64,000 nt of DNA from Apibacter mensalis (GTDB lineage Bacteria > Bacteroidota > Bacteroidia > Flavobacteriales > Weeksellaceae), in the NCBI RefSeq assembly GCF_001418685.1, contig NZ_LIVM01000007.1, forward strand, positions 62,001 through 126,000, read 5' to 3'. This document shows, piece by piece, positions 54,972-64,000 of this stretch. The notes under the pieces are model-generated. The model saw nothing but the letters and a program-made list of their open reading frames with translations. It did no database searches and was not told where the DNA came from. The position numbers and the translations under genes are program-made. The number at the start of each line of letters is the position of its first letter. Within the stretch, counting starts at the first letter, position 1.

Positions 54972-54980
54972 TACGTATTT

Positions 54981-57836
54981 TTAAATCACAATGTTAACAA
55001 TTCGTTTGGGTACAACAATAATCTTTTTAGGTTGTTTGCCGTCTAAATAATTGGGAGTTTTTTCATGAGCCCGTACGGCTTCTTCGATTTCTTGAGGAGT
55101 GGCAGAAATCGGTATTTCGATTTTAAAACGCACTTTGCCATTAAAGCTGACCGGATATTCGTAGGTATCTGAAATTAAGTACTCGGCGTTAAATTCAGTA
55201 AATGGCTGGAATTCAATACTATTTTCATGACCTAATTTCTCCCATAATTCCTCGGCTATATGAGGGGCATAAGGCGATATTAAAATGCACAGGGATTCCA
55301 GGATTTCTCTTTTATAACATTTAATTTTAACCAAATCATTCGTAGCAATCATAAAAGAGCTTATTGATGTATTAAAAGAGAAATGGTCCAAGTCATCTTT
55401 TATTTTTTTAATTAACTGATGAATTATTCTTTGCTCTTCTTTAGTAGGGTTTTCTTCCGAGATATAGAAAGTTTCCCCTTCTCCGGAATGATACAGCTTC
55501 CAGAATTTTTTTAAAAATCCGTGAACTCCGCTTAATCCTTGAGTATTCCAGGGTTTAGCCTGTTCGATAGGACCTAAGAACATTTCATACATACGTAAAC
55601 TGTCGGCTCCGTACTCTTCACAAACATCATCCGGATTAATAACATTATAGTAAGATTTAGACATCTTTTCTACTTCTCTGTTGCATATAAATTTTCCTTC
55701 TTCAAGGATAAATTCAGCATTTTTAAATTCATCCCTCCAGTTTCGTAATTGATCTAAGTCAACTTCATTCGTGGTCCCTTTAAGAAGTTTTACATCAATA
55801 TGCAGGGGAGTAGTATTCTGTACTTCTTTTAATAAATTATAAGAGATAAAATTATTGGTTCCATTAATTCGGTATATATAAGCACTTTGACCTAAAATCA
55901 TACCTTGATTAATCAATTTCTGGAAAGGTTCTTCATGGGACAGATATCCGTAATCTTTTAAAAATTTATTCCAAAAACGAGAATATAACAAATGACCCGT
56001 AGCATGTTCGCTGCCGCCAATGTATAAGTCAACATTTTCCCAATAATTTATTTTCATTTTATCAGCAAGGCAGAAGTTATTTGCAGAATCTGTGTATCTG
56101 AGATAATACCAGGAACTGCCGGCCCAACCGGGCATGGTATTTAAGTCCAAAGGAAATATAGTACTATGATCAATAAGTTCATTACTTACCACCTGCTCAT
56201 TTTCAATATCCCAAGCCCATTGAGTGGCTCGGCCTAAAGGAGGATTTCCGTCTTCCGTAGGCAAGTATTTTTCTACCTTCGGAAGAAGCAAAGGTAATGC
56301 GGATTCCGGTAACGCATATGGTATGTTGTTCTTATAATAAATAGGAATAGGTTCGCCCCAATACCGTTGACGTGAAAAAACAGCATCACGTAATCGATAT
56401 TGGGTGGTTCCATGTCCGATTTTCATTTTTTCAATTTCAGCAATGATCTTAGATTGAGCTTCTTTGACTGTAAGTCCATTTAAAATTTCGGAATTAATGC
56501 AAGTACCCTCTTTAGAAGAAAAAGCTTCTTCTTGTACGTCGGTTCCTCCTTTAATTACCTCAACAATAGGAAGCCCAAAATGTTTAGCAAATCGATGATC
56601 ACGGTCATCATGAGCAGGAACAGCCATGATAGCACCTGTTCCGTATCCAAATAGCACATAATCCGCTATGTAAATAGGAATATTTTTATGAGTAAAAGGA
56701 TTAACGGCATATGCTCCGGTAAATTGTCCCGAAACAGTTTTAGCATCCGCTATTCGCTCTCTTTCAGATCGTTTGATGCTTTGATCTTTATATTGGTTTA
56801 CTGCTTCATAGTAGTTTCCGGTAGTAATTTGATCTACCAGAGGATGCTCAGGAGCTATGACCATGTAGGTAGCACCATAAATAGTATCCGGACGAGTGGT
56901 AAAAATTTTTACGGTAACATCTGAATCAGCAACAGAAAAGATAACTTCTGCTCCTAAAGATTTACCGATCCAATTTCGTTGGCTTTCTTTAATCGATTCA
57001 CTCCAATCAATAGTTTCCAATCCGGAGAGAAGTCGTTCCGAATAGGCCGTGATTCGCATGGACCATTGCATCATATTTTTTTGATATACGGGATATCCTC
57101 CACGTTCAGAAACCCCATTAACTACTTCGTCGTTTGCTAACACCGTACCTAAAGCAGGACACCAATTAACTGTGGTTTCCGCACGATATGCCAAGCGGTA
57201 ATTCAATATAATGGTTTGTTTTTGTTCTTCTGAAAAACTGTTCCAGTTTTCAGCCGAGAATATTTCATTTTGGGAAGTACAAGCATTTACTTGTGCATTT
57301 CCTTGTCTGGAAAAAATTTCTATTAATTCATCAATAGGACGAGCCTTTTGTTTATCATTACAGTACCAGGAGTTAAAAAGTTGGATGAAAATCCACTGCG
57401 TCCACTTATAATAGGCAGGATCAGAGGTTCGTACTTCACGACTCCAGTCAAAAGAAAATCCTAATTTTTTTAATTGATGGTTATATCCGGCAATAATAGT
57501 ATTTTTATTATCTATTCCACCATTGATGTTTACTTCTGTAGTTATAGCCGGGTGCTGACCTGTTTGTATTGCATATTGCTCTGCAGGAAGTCCGAAACTA
57601 TCATATCCAATAGGGTGAAGCACATTATAACCTTGGTGGCGCTTATACCTGGCATAAATATCAGAGGCAATATAACCCAGGGGATGACCTACATGTAAAC
57701 CCGCTCCGGATGGATAAGGAAACATATCCAATACATAAAACTTGGGTTTATCCGTATTGTTGGAAGCAGCAAATGTTTGTTGTTCCATCCATTTTTTTTG
57801 CCATTTTTTTTCGATTTCCTGAAAATTATATTGCAT
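54981..57836 (-). CDS. leuS: Leucyl-tRNA synthetase
   Basis: The 951-aa class I synthetase charges tRNA-Leu. The first ATP motif is HVGH at residues 48-51 within PYPSGAGLHVGHPLGY. The editing domain contains FTTRPDTIYGATYMVIAPEH, here in two pieces FTTRPDTIYGA and TYMVIAPEH, and GTGAIMAVPAHDDRD with its Asp. The second ATP motif KMSKS lies at 724-728. An insertion just before it (from about QNTTPLHIDV to FICNREVE) lengthens the enzyme, as is common in Bacteroidota. It is a single-gene unit with a strong terminator. Confidence 0.97.
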   Translation of the reverse strand: MQYNFQEIEKKWQKKWMEQQTFAASNNTDKPKFYVLDMFPYPSGAGLHVGHPLGYIASDIYARYKRHQGYNVLHPIGYDSFGLPAEQYAIQTGQHPAITTEVNINGGIDNKNTIIAGYNHQLKKLGFSFDWSREVRTSDPAYYKWTQWIFIQLFNSWYCNDKQKARPIDELIEIFSRQGNAQVNACTSQNEIFSAENWNSFSEEQKQTIILNYRLAYRAETTVNWCPALGTVLANDEVVNGVSERGGYPVYQKNMMQWSMRITAYSERLLSGLETIDWSESIKESQRNWIGKSLGAEVIFSVADSDVTVKIFTTRPDTIYGATYMVIAPEHPLVDQITTGNYYEAVNQYKDQSIKRSERERIADAKTVSGQFTGAYAVNPFTHKNIPIYIADYVLFGYGTGAIMAVPAHDDRDHRFAKHFGLPIVEVIKGGTDVQEEAFSSKEGTCINSEILNGLTVKEAQSKIIAEIEKMKIGHGTTQYRLRDAVFSRQRYWGEPIPIYYKNNIPYALPESALPLLLPKVEKYLPTEDGNPPLGRATQWAWDIENEQVVSNELIDHSTIFPLDLNTMPGWAGSSWYYLRYTDSANNFCLADKMKINYWENVDLYIGGSEHATGHLLYSRFWNKFLKDYGYLSHEEPFQKLINQGMILGQSAYIYRINGTNNFISYNLLKEVQNTTPLHIDVKLLKGTTNEVDLDQLRNWRDEFKNAEFILEEGKFICNREVEKMSKSYYNVINPDDVCEEYGADSLRMYEMFLGPIEQAKPWNTQGLSGVHGFLKKFWKLYHSGEGETFYISEENPTKEEQRIIHQLIKKIKDDLDHFSFNTSISSFMIATNDLVKIKCYKREILESLCILISPYAPHIAEELWEKLGHENSIEFQPFTEFNAEYLISDTYEYPVSFNGKVRFKIEIPISATPQEIEEAVRAHEKTPNYLDGKQPKKIIVVPKRIVNIVI

Positions 57837-57860
57837 GGGTGTAGTTGAATTAAATTTTTA

Positions 57861-57868
57861 CAAAGGTA
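57861..57868 (-). promoter_or_regulatory. -7 box for leuS
   Basis: On the minus strand it reads TACCTTTG, matching TAnnTTTG, 24 bp upstream of the leuS ATG. The spacing to any TTG is not standard. Confidence 0.5.
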
Positions 57869-58061
57869 ATGATTTATTCAATTTTTGAAATTGTATTTTA
57901 GCTCACATTGTTCCTCTTTATTTAATTAAAAAGAGGTTATTGGTTATGAAAATCATTTTTAAATTAAGAATAGTAAGAAATAAACTTTTTTATACCGGAT
58001 TGAGTCTTGAATATAACTAAGCAAAAGAGGGGAGTACTATTACAATAAAAATTGAGTCGTG

Positions 58062-58712
58062 TTATTTTAAATAATTTTTCCTTCGTTTAAGGATAATAAA
58101 ATTTCTAAGACTGTAAAATTTTTCTGAAATGTCCCATGAAACTAATTTCAAATTATTTTCCATTTCCGGCCAAGCTTCATTATTTTTTAAAGCTTCAATC
58201 ATAATTTCTTTACCATTTATATGAGCATAGTATATACGTATCCAATATATATCTTCGTTTAAATCTTCTTCTTGAATTTGTTCCTCTATCGTCTTAAACA
58301 AATTCTCGGGGATGTTGAAATCGCCTTTACAACCAAAATTACCTATGTATACTTCCCATACATTTCCTTTGATATTCCATTGCTCAATCCCAATCTGATC
58401 TTCATTATTTATCTGCCAAAAAGCAGATAAAAAAACATGAAAAGAATTAGCCACAAAATTTTGAAAAGCATTTTGAACTGCACTGATCTTATTTTTGCCA
58501 ATTCCTAAATAACTTTCCGTAATAGTTTTTTTATTTTGTAAAAGCAAAGTTATATCTAAACGTATACCGGCTCCATCTTCATACTCTTTATAATCAAACG
58601 TGTCTGCACGTATGGCAGGTAGCTGTTCGTCAACGAGAATCCATTCCTTATATTCAATGCCGGTTAAATCGTGAGCATTAAGCATATTAGCGAGAATTTC
58701 TTGAGGTGACAT
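58062..58712 (-). CDS. Conserved hypothetical protein, possibly DUF6348 family
   Basis: The 216-aa soluble protein has no signal peptide or membrane segment. The first half has WILVDEQLPAIRADTFDY, RLDITLLLQNKKTITESYLG and a short QNAFQNFVANSFHVFLSAFW segment. The rest is acidic with an IYWIRIYYAHINGKEIMIEA stretch. This resembles the DUF6348 family as I recall it, which is not functionally characterised, so the assignment is tentative. A -7-like box TAATTTTG on the minus strand lies at 58727-58734, 15 bp upstream. It stands alone between leuS and the T9SS locus. Confidence 0.6.
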   Translation of the reverse strand: MSPQEILANMLNAHDLTGIEYKEWILVDEQLPAIRADTFDYKEYEDGAGIRLDITLLLQNKKTITESYLGIGKNKISAVQNAFQNFVANSFHVFLSAFWQINNEDQIGIEQWNIKGNVWEVYIGNFGCKGDFNIPENLFKTIEEQIQEEDLNEDIYWIRIYYAHINGKEIMIEALKNNEAWPEMENNLKLVSWDISEKFYSLRNFIILKRRKNYLK

Positions 58713-59024
58713 AGATTATTTTTCTTCAAAATTACATAATATCTTAATAATAGTAAGACATTAACCTTACAGATAACCATAGCTGTATTTAAAAAGAATA
58801 TAAGTATCAAAAAGAGTGGGTCAAATTAAAGTTAAGTATAATTAAAAAATAAATTGCATCTATTAATAAATAACGGTTATGTTGATTGTGTAATTAAAAA
58901 TTAAAACAATACAACTATTAATATAATTAATTAATAATAATAAAACTTAGTAGGATTAATGAGGTGTTTATATGCTTAATAAAAATAAAATAATATATTT
59001 GCAAAAAAAAAAATTCTAAAAACT
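58713..59024. other. Intergenic region before the second T9SS locus
   Basis: This 312-bp AT-rich stretch lies between divergent genes. It has a -7-like box at each end and no other feature that I can see. Confidence 0.6.
58994..59001 (+). promoter_or_regulatory. -7 box for the second T9SS locus
   Basis: TATATTTG is identical to the box before the first T9SS gene and lies 23 bp before the ATG at 59025. No -33 element is obvious. Confidence 0.55.
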
Positions 59025-62000
59025 ATGAGAAAATTATACTTACTGCTGCTGGTAGGAGTAAATACCATATTTACCTCAGCACAAGAAAGTAGAGTATTAG
59101 GTCCGGGAGGAGTTTCCGGCGCTGTCCTGTGGATGAAAACAGTGCCGGAAACCAAAAATCTTAACGGCCGATATCTATGGAAAGATTTTTCAGGAGATTC
59201 CTTACGTCTTACTCACTATGATAGCAACACGGAGTATGCAGTTGAATGGTATCCCTTCGGAAGGTCCATTAATTTTAACCCCTCGATACTTTTAACCAAT
59301 ACAAGCGTAAGTAAAGAAATTCAAATAAAAAGTGGGAATTTATCAACAGCCACGATTTTAGGTACTTATGCCGAAGCCAGTCTATTGGGGAATAAATTCG
59401 AATACCCGGACTATATTTTTACCCTTAACGGAGTCGAAGGAAAAGGATTGGTTTTAAACAAAGATAAAATCATACATAGCAATGAAAGTAATCAAGGAGT
59501 TTTGGACTACGGATCCAAAGAAGGCAACGATTTAATGTACCATCCTAAAGAAAATACCCACGCGGAATTATCGGCCTATCAAGAAAAAACCATGCGATTG
59601 TTCACCTATTTTCGGGCTAATAAACGATCAACCGATGTATGGGGAGAGAGAAGGAGCTCACATTTATCCATAGGTGAAAAATTTTATTCATTCAATCAAT
59701 ATAACAATTCAACTTACAATACCAACCTTTTTGATCCTAATACGATATATAGAGCGTATATGCCCGAATTAATCCTATTTGATCGATTATTAAATCCCTT
59801 AGAAAAAATAAAAGCAGAATCGTATTTAGCATTAAAATACGGTTTTATGTTAGATAATTCATTGATAGGTAGTAACGGCCAATTACTTTGGGATAAAGAT
59901 CAAAATGAAAAATATAATCACCGGGTTACAGGTATTTATAGAGATGACGCTAGTGGATTATACCAAAGAAAAAGCAGCACATCGTATGAAGAAAGCCCCT
60001 ACTACAGCTATTCATTAGAAGGGGATTCCTATGATGATGCCAATAATTATAATCTTTCCAATAGAAATAAATTACTGGTTATTGAAAAATTCCCTGCTGA
60101 TTCTTTAGAAGATACCTATTATATGATTTGGGGCGATAACAATAAGGATCTTAAAACCGCTCAGATTGAAAGCCTTGCCGGTATGAATATCATGAATCGA
60201 CGTTGGTTAATAAATACCCGTAATAACAAATATAAAACTAAAATACAAGATGTATCCTGGAAGGTATCTGATAATTTAGTAGCGGTAAAAGAAAAATATA
60301 AATATTCCCGGATAAAAATGGTCAATGATCGTAGCAAGGATTCTGAGACAGCGATCATGTATACTGAGCTCCCCTTACCAGGATATGAGGGGCATGCATC
60401 CTTAACCCTAGGTAATCCTTATGGAGGAATCATGTTAAAATTCGGGACCCAAGAGGTTACGAATCAACAAAAGCCTAGTGCAAATTATGGAGTGTTTATA
60501 GACCATCAAGGAAAAATATTTACCGTTATCAAAGGTATCGTCACCCATCAAATCAATCATAAAGTACATGTAGGCGATCGAATACAAATCGATAAGACCA
60601 AAGATAACTTTATTATACGATTTAACGGATATGCTCCCCCTATTCCCGGGTTTGATTCTCCCAATATACCCTTGGATGAAGAAGACATAAATAAACCCTT
60701 CCACGTTAGTCTTGTCATGTACCGATGGAATTTAGAATCGGAGGTTCAAGACTTAAGAATCGGAGGATTAATAAATAGCGGTAATAGAGTTGAATTAGGG
60801 TACATTAAACACAGAGCCGAAGAATTTTCAGAATATAAAGACGGCAGAGCCTATCTTTTAATAGACCGATCCGGAACGGGAGATTTTAAATTAGAAAATA
60901 CGGATTTTTATTTATCGGATGAGTACGACCCCTACAGGCAAAAAGTAATATTTAATAATGTATTCTTTGATACAGATTTTAGTGGAAAAGATGTCTTTAC
61001 CTTCGGATACAGGCCTGATAATATAATTGCAAAAATAAATAAAACCGATCCTGGCTGTGATGCTTCTTCTACAACTGAAAAGGATGGATCCATACAGATA
61101 AAAATATTAAGAGGAGATGAAGGGTTTGAATATGAATTGATCGATCAAAAAGATCAAGAAATAAAAAAATCCGGAGTATTTTTTGGTAAGGATTTATATT
61201 TAAACGGACTTTCCGCAGGCGAATATACATTAAAATTAAAAGAGCTGGGAGGCTTTAACATACTATCAGACTCTACCGGTGTAGAAGCAAAAGCCCATAG
61301 CATACAGAGCATAGATTGGGATCGAGGAGGTTTCTTTGAAACAACCCTAAAAGGAACTGATCAAGATTTCCAGATGGGATTATCTCTGAATCCAAGGTCC
61401 AATTCTGTATCCGATATCGTAATTCAATCAGGATTTGAAATAAAACAAGGACGTATTTATATAATAAAAAACCAAGTAAAAAGCAGCACCCCATTAGCTA
61501 ATGTTTTTGTAAAAGAAGGAGATAGAATTCAGATTTATAAAGATTTTAATGAGAGACAATCACCGTATAAAGTTTACTATAAGATAAACGGAAAAACCTT
61601 CTATACAGAGTCAATAACCCACTACCATTATTTTGCCGTGAAACTAAACCACAACGCAGGAGGAATTTATAACATAAGAAATACAGACGGATTTAATGAA
61701 TCCCTGCCAACTTATTGGAATTATCAAGGAGTTCATCCCTATCCAAAAACAGAAAATCTTTCTAAAACTACATTAGAACAAACCGTTATTCTAAAAAACA
61801 ACTGTGCTAAAGATAAAGAAATAGAGAATACGGACCAATTGGTAAAGTCTAATAACCCTGTTCAATTCTATTATAAAGATTTTAATAATAAATCCGAAAT
61901 ATCAGGAAGTATTAAATTAAAACATCCCTCTTCGATTATGATTACCGTATTCGATTTTTCCGGAAATATGGTATTTAATAAACAAATTAACAAAAACGAT

Positions 62001-62102
62001 ACTGATCATAATTTCGATATTACAGGTCTTTCCCCAGGAGTATATATAGTAAAAATATTTTCCGATGAAGGTGAATTTACCAAAAAGATTTCCATCAACT
62101 AA
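59025..62102 (+). CDS. T9SS-secreted protein with DUF8202-like and lectin-like regions
   Basis: The 1025-aa product has an N-terminal signal peptide (MRKLYLLLLVGVNTIFTSAQ). Its first ~300 residues resemble the DUF8202-type surface module, with GGVSGAVLWMKT at the start. The YLALKYGFML segment with GIYRDDASGLYQRKSS later on is the usual hallmark of such proteins. The middle part is a set of beta-rich modules. The last ~80 residues are a T9SS type A sorting domain with FDFSGNMVFNKQINKND and GLSPGVYIVKIFSDEGEF, ending KKISIN. It is predicted to be displayed on the cell surface. It is followed after 22 bp by a large SpvB/RHS-type gene, so both are probably co-transcribed. Confidence 0.88.
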   Translation: MRKLYLLLLVGVNTIFTSAQESRVLGPGGVSGAVLWMKTVPETKNLNGRYLWKDFSGDSLRLTHYDSNTEYAVEWYPFGRSINFNPSILLTNTSVSKEIQIKSGNLSTATILGTYAEASLLGNKFEYPDYIFTLNGVEGKGLVLNKDKIIHSNESNQGVLDYGSKEGNDLMYHPKENTHAELSAYQEKTMRLFTYFRANKRSTDVWGERRSSHLSIGEKFYSFNQYNNSTYNTNLFDPNTIYRAYMPELILFDRLLNPLEKIKAESYLALKYGFMLDNSLIGSNGQLLWDKDQNEKYNHRVTGIYRDDASGLYQRKSSTSYEESPYYSYSLEGDSYDDANNYNLSNRNKLLVIEKFPADSLEDTYYMIWGDNNKDLKTAQIESLAGMNIMNRRWLINTRNNKYKTKIQDVSWKVSDNLVAVKEKYKYSRIKMVNDRSKDSETAIMYTELPLPGYEGHASLTLGNPYGGIMLKFGTQEVTNQQKPSANYGVFIDHQGKIFTVIKGIVTHQINHKVHVGDRIQIDKTKDNFIIRFNGYAPPIPGFDSPNIPLDEEDINKPFHVSLVMYRWNLESEVQDLRIGGLINSGNRVELGYIKHRAEEFSEYKDGRAYLLIDRSGTGDFKLENTDFYLSDEYDPYRQKVIFNNVFFDTDFSGKDVFTFGYRPDNIIAKINKTDPGCDASSTTEKDGSIQIKILRGDEGFEYELIDQKDQEIKKSGVFFGKDLYLNGLSAGEYTLKLKELGGFNILSDSTGVEAKAHSIQSIDWDRGGFFETTLKGTDQDFQMGLSLNPRSNSVSDIVIQSGFEIKQGRIYIIKNQVKSSTPLANVFVKEGDRIQIYKDFNERQSPYKVYYKINGKTFYTESITHYHYFAVKLNHNAGGIYNIRNTDGFNESLPTYWNYQGVHPYPKTENLSKTTLEQTVILKNNCAKDKEIENTDQLVKSNNPVQFYYKDFNNKSEISGSIKLKHPSSIMITVFDFSGNMVFNKQINKNDTDHNFDITGLSPGVYIVKIFSDEGEFTKKISIN

Positions 62103-62124
62103 TTACTAAAAAAAGTACATTATT

Positions 62125-64000
62125 ATGAAATTAAATTCAAAGCAAGCCCGTTTTGTGTCATTAGTGTTACTTTCCACGATGACGTTACAGAGCTTTTCCC
62201 CCTATATTCCCTTATTAGAACATAAAAAATATAAGGCAAGGGAAACACGTATGATCCATACACAACCTACAGAAGTAGATGCTATTGATGCTGAATCCGA
62301 CAATACGGAAAAATCCGTGGATAAATACAGTAAAGAAACAAAAAAGACAAAAATTTCAAATAAAACAGTTACCACCCAATCCACCCTATACCACTCAAAT
62401 AGTAAAGAAGGTATTATCGGGACCTTGGAGAATAAAATTTTTGATAACCCTGAAGATAATATTTTCACCATTTATCTGGATCAGAAACCCCGGCAAAATC
62501 AAAAAGTGTATTTGATCTATGAATTATATGGAATTTCCGATAAAAATGGAGTTTCCAGAAGTATCAATGATCGAATGAACAGAGGCGGATATTTAATACA
62601 AAAGTATTTCGGATGGACTCATCAAAAAGAAGAAATTAATTCCGATTGGCTGCAAAAAGGCACTAATTATATCCAATTTTCCATACCCCAAGAAGCTCAA
62701 TACGGCTATAAAATAAAAAACTTAAAAATTGAAGTTGAAAATCCAACAACTCAAGTAAACCCAATTACTTGGGAAGCATATGCTTATGAAGGAGGAGACA
62801 CCTATGTTAAAGGATATTTTGCGGACGGAAAAGATCGTAAAATTAAGATTAACCATACAGAAGTTGTCACATATCAAGGTGAATTTGAAACGGTGCTTTC
62901 CGGTAAAGTAGATGCTATAAAATTGGTTACCGAAGGAATTAGAGAAGTAAAGACAACTGAAATTTTATCCGGTAAACAAGATTATTCTTACACGTTACAA
63001 TCGTCTTCACCCCAAGCGCAAACGTGGTTTAAAAAAGAGAATGAAAACAATACAATTACCTTATTAGGCGCCGAATTGAGTGTAAAAGGCAAGAATTTGC
63101 TCAACAACAAACAAATACTCATACGAGGATTACGAAGCATAGATGTACCCGCCTTGGAAATGGGTATGAAAAACGTGACGGGAAAAGCAGAAGGATACAA
63201 ATTTTTGCCTCACGGAGAACATTTTAAAGAGGGAGCCATTATAAAGTTAGCCTATGACCGGACCAAAATTCCGAATGGCTATACTGAAAAAGACATCCGT
63301 ACTTATTATTTTGATGTGGAAAGCCGCCATTGGATCGCTTTGGAAAGAGACAGCATAGACACCAAAAATCAGGTAATCATTTCGCGTACCACCCATTTCA
63401 CCGATATGATCAACGGAGTAATACAAGTTCCCGAATCACCTGATACCGATGGCTTTGCCCCCACTACCATGAGCAATATCCAAGTTGCCGATCCCTTATC
63501 AAAAGTAAATTTGATAAGTGCCCCCGGTGCCAACAATCGAGGAACCGCTGCCTTAAACTATACCTTTGAAATGCCACCAGCACGCAACGGAATGAGTCCG
63601 TCTTTAGGAATCCAATACAACAGTGACGGTGGAAGCGGTTGGTTAGGCCAGGGCTGGGATTTAAATGTTCCCGGCATAACCGTAGATACTCGTTGGGGAG
63701 TACCGCGGTATGATACCTCCAAAGAAACAGAGACCTATCTGATGGATGGCGTTCAGCTGGTAACCACGGGCTCTGATGGAAACATCTCCCTAGCCCATCG
63801 CGGAGAAAAAATATCCAGAAAAGCCGACCGATTATTTTATTCAAGAAAAGAAGGCAGCTTTGCGACTATTCAAAGAAAAGGGAATGCCCCCGGAAAATAT
63901 ACCTGGGAAGTAATTAACAGAAAAGGAGTGAAATATACCTATGGAGGAAATAACGGGATCCTCAAAGGAACCTTTACCGACGTATCGGGAAAAAGCCGTG
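62125..64000 (+). CDS. SpvB/RHS-type toxin-like protein (partial, 3' end outside window)
   Basis: The frame is open from ATG 62125 to the window end, giving 625 residues of a longer protein. The N-terminus has a hydrophobic segment (QARFVSLVLLSTMTLQSFSP) that may be a signal sequence. A linker and a beta-rich region follow. Near residue 480 the SpvB/TcaC N-terminal signature begins with SAPGANNRGTAALNYTFEMP, and GIQYNSDGGSGWLGQGWDL lies near 495-513. The following stretch leads into a TccB/RHS-like wheel (YLMDGVQLVTTGSDG, YTWEVINRKGVKYTYGG). Such proteins form cages for a C-terminal toxin or adhesin domain, which is not visible here. It lies 22 bp after the T9SS cargo gene. Confidence 0.85.
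   Translation, partial: MKLNSKQARFVSLVLLSTMTLQSFSPYIPLLEHKKYKARETRMIHTQPTEVDAIDAESDNTEKSVDKYSKETKKTKISNKTVTTQSTLYHSNSKEGIIGTLENKIFDNPEDNIFTIYLDQKPRQNQKVYLIYELYGISDKNGVSRSINDRMNRGGYLIQKYFGWTHQKEEINSDWLQKGTNYIQFSIPQEAQYGYKIKNLKIEVENPTTQVNPITWEAYAYEGGDTYVKGYFADGKDRKIKINHTEVVTYQGEFETVLSGKVDAIKLVTEGIREVKTTEILSGKQDYSYTLQSSSPQAQTWFKKENENNTITLLGAELSVKGKNLLNNKQILIRGLRSIDVPALEMGMKNVTGKAEGYKFLPHGEHFKEGAIIKLAYDRTKIPNGYTEKDIRTYYFDVESRHWIALERDSIDTKNQVIISRTTHFTDMINGVIQVPESPDTDGFAPTTMSNIQVADPLSKVNLISAPGANNRGTAALNYTFEMPPARNGMSPSLGIQYNSDGGSGWLGQGWDLNVPGITVDTRWGVPRYDTSKETETYLMDGVQLVTTGSDGNISLAHRGEKISRKADRLFYSRKEGSFATIQRKGNAPGKYTWEVINRKGVKYTYGGNNGILKGTFTDVSGKSR

Larger units (their letters stand above)
54579..54980. 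other. Intergenic region between leuS and the SAM-I riboswitch
   Basis: About 400 bp contains the riboswitch promoter (54609-54638) and the leuS terminator (54941-54971). The stretch between them is AT-rich, with no ORF or structured element that I can support. Confidence 0.6.

Noticed and set aside
63464..63844. 126-codon minus-strand frame inside the SpvB-like gene
   Set aside because: It is antisense to a clear SpvB signature and has Cys/Arg/His-rich composition typical of shadow frames.

Overview
The window is AT-rich chromosomal DNA from a member of the Bacteroidota, most likely the class Flavobacteriia (Weeksellaceae-like). The evidence is: two secreted proteins with type IX secretion (T9SS) C-terminal sorting domains, FISUMP-type domains, many start-proximal TAnnTTTG promoter boxes, the rpsL-rpsG-fusA-rpsJ gene order, a bacillithiol synthesis gene (bshA), and a flavobacterial LptD/amidase pair. 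Genus cannot be fixed from sequence alone. It is mostly ordinary core genome with a surface-polysaccharide region at the left and a large secreted/RHS-type locus at the right edge.

Left (1-16.5 kb): a partial flavoprotein, then a minus-strand polysaccharide operon (WecA-type initiating phosphotransferase, DegT aminotransferase, FlaA1/PglF-type 4,6-dehydratase, Wza-like export lipoprotein, Wzc-like tyrosine kinase with a ten-fold Tyr-Gly tail). A 1235-aa T9SS cargo protein with an internal duplication follows. Next comes a second minus-strand group (GT2, EpsG-type polymerase, GT2), then aroA-mazG. Together these supply initiation, sugar modification, chain assembly, polymerisation and export of a surface glycan; no flippase is visible.

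Middle (16.5-32 kb): xerD and a YkgJ-like protein; lptD-ridA-membrane protein divergent from a cell-wall amidase; a broken YoaP-type acetyltransferase; a lone GT2; asnB; a secreted class II cyclic-nucleotide phosphodiesterase-like protein; the overlapping rlmH-CPBP-rdgB set; and a lipoprotein dipeptidyl-peptidase III.

32-38 kb: an AraC regulator precedes two decayed oxidoreductase genes (aldo/keto reductase and zinc alcohol dehydrogenase), then an intact paralogous alcohol dehydrogenase and an SDR. Two identical tRNA-Asp genes follow with a textbook promoter.

38-58.7 kb: small lipoproteins, a TlpA-like thioredoxin, glmM, a phosphoesterase, a formyltransferase, the str operon (rpsL-rpsG-fusA-rpsJ, with rpsJ closed by a strong terminator), an EamA transporter, pcm, an esterase with bshA, a SAM-I riboswitch controlling metB-hom, and leuS.

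Right edge (58.7-64 kb): a 1025-aa T9SS cargo protein followed 22 bp later by a large SpvB/RHS-type gene that runs out of the window. This is the most accessory-looking locus. I did not find a clearly undescribed defence or mobile system; the best leads are the T9SS-SpvB pair, the Wzc Tyr-Gly repeat, the eroding dehydrogenase cluster and the riboswitch architecture.
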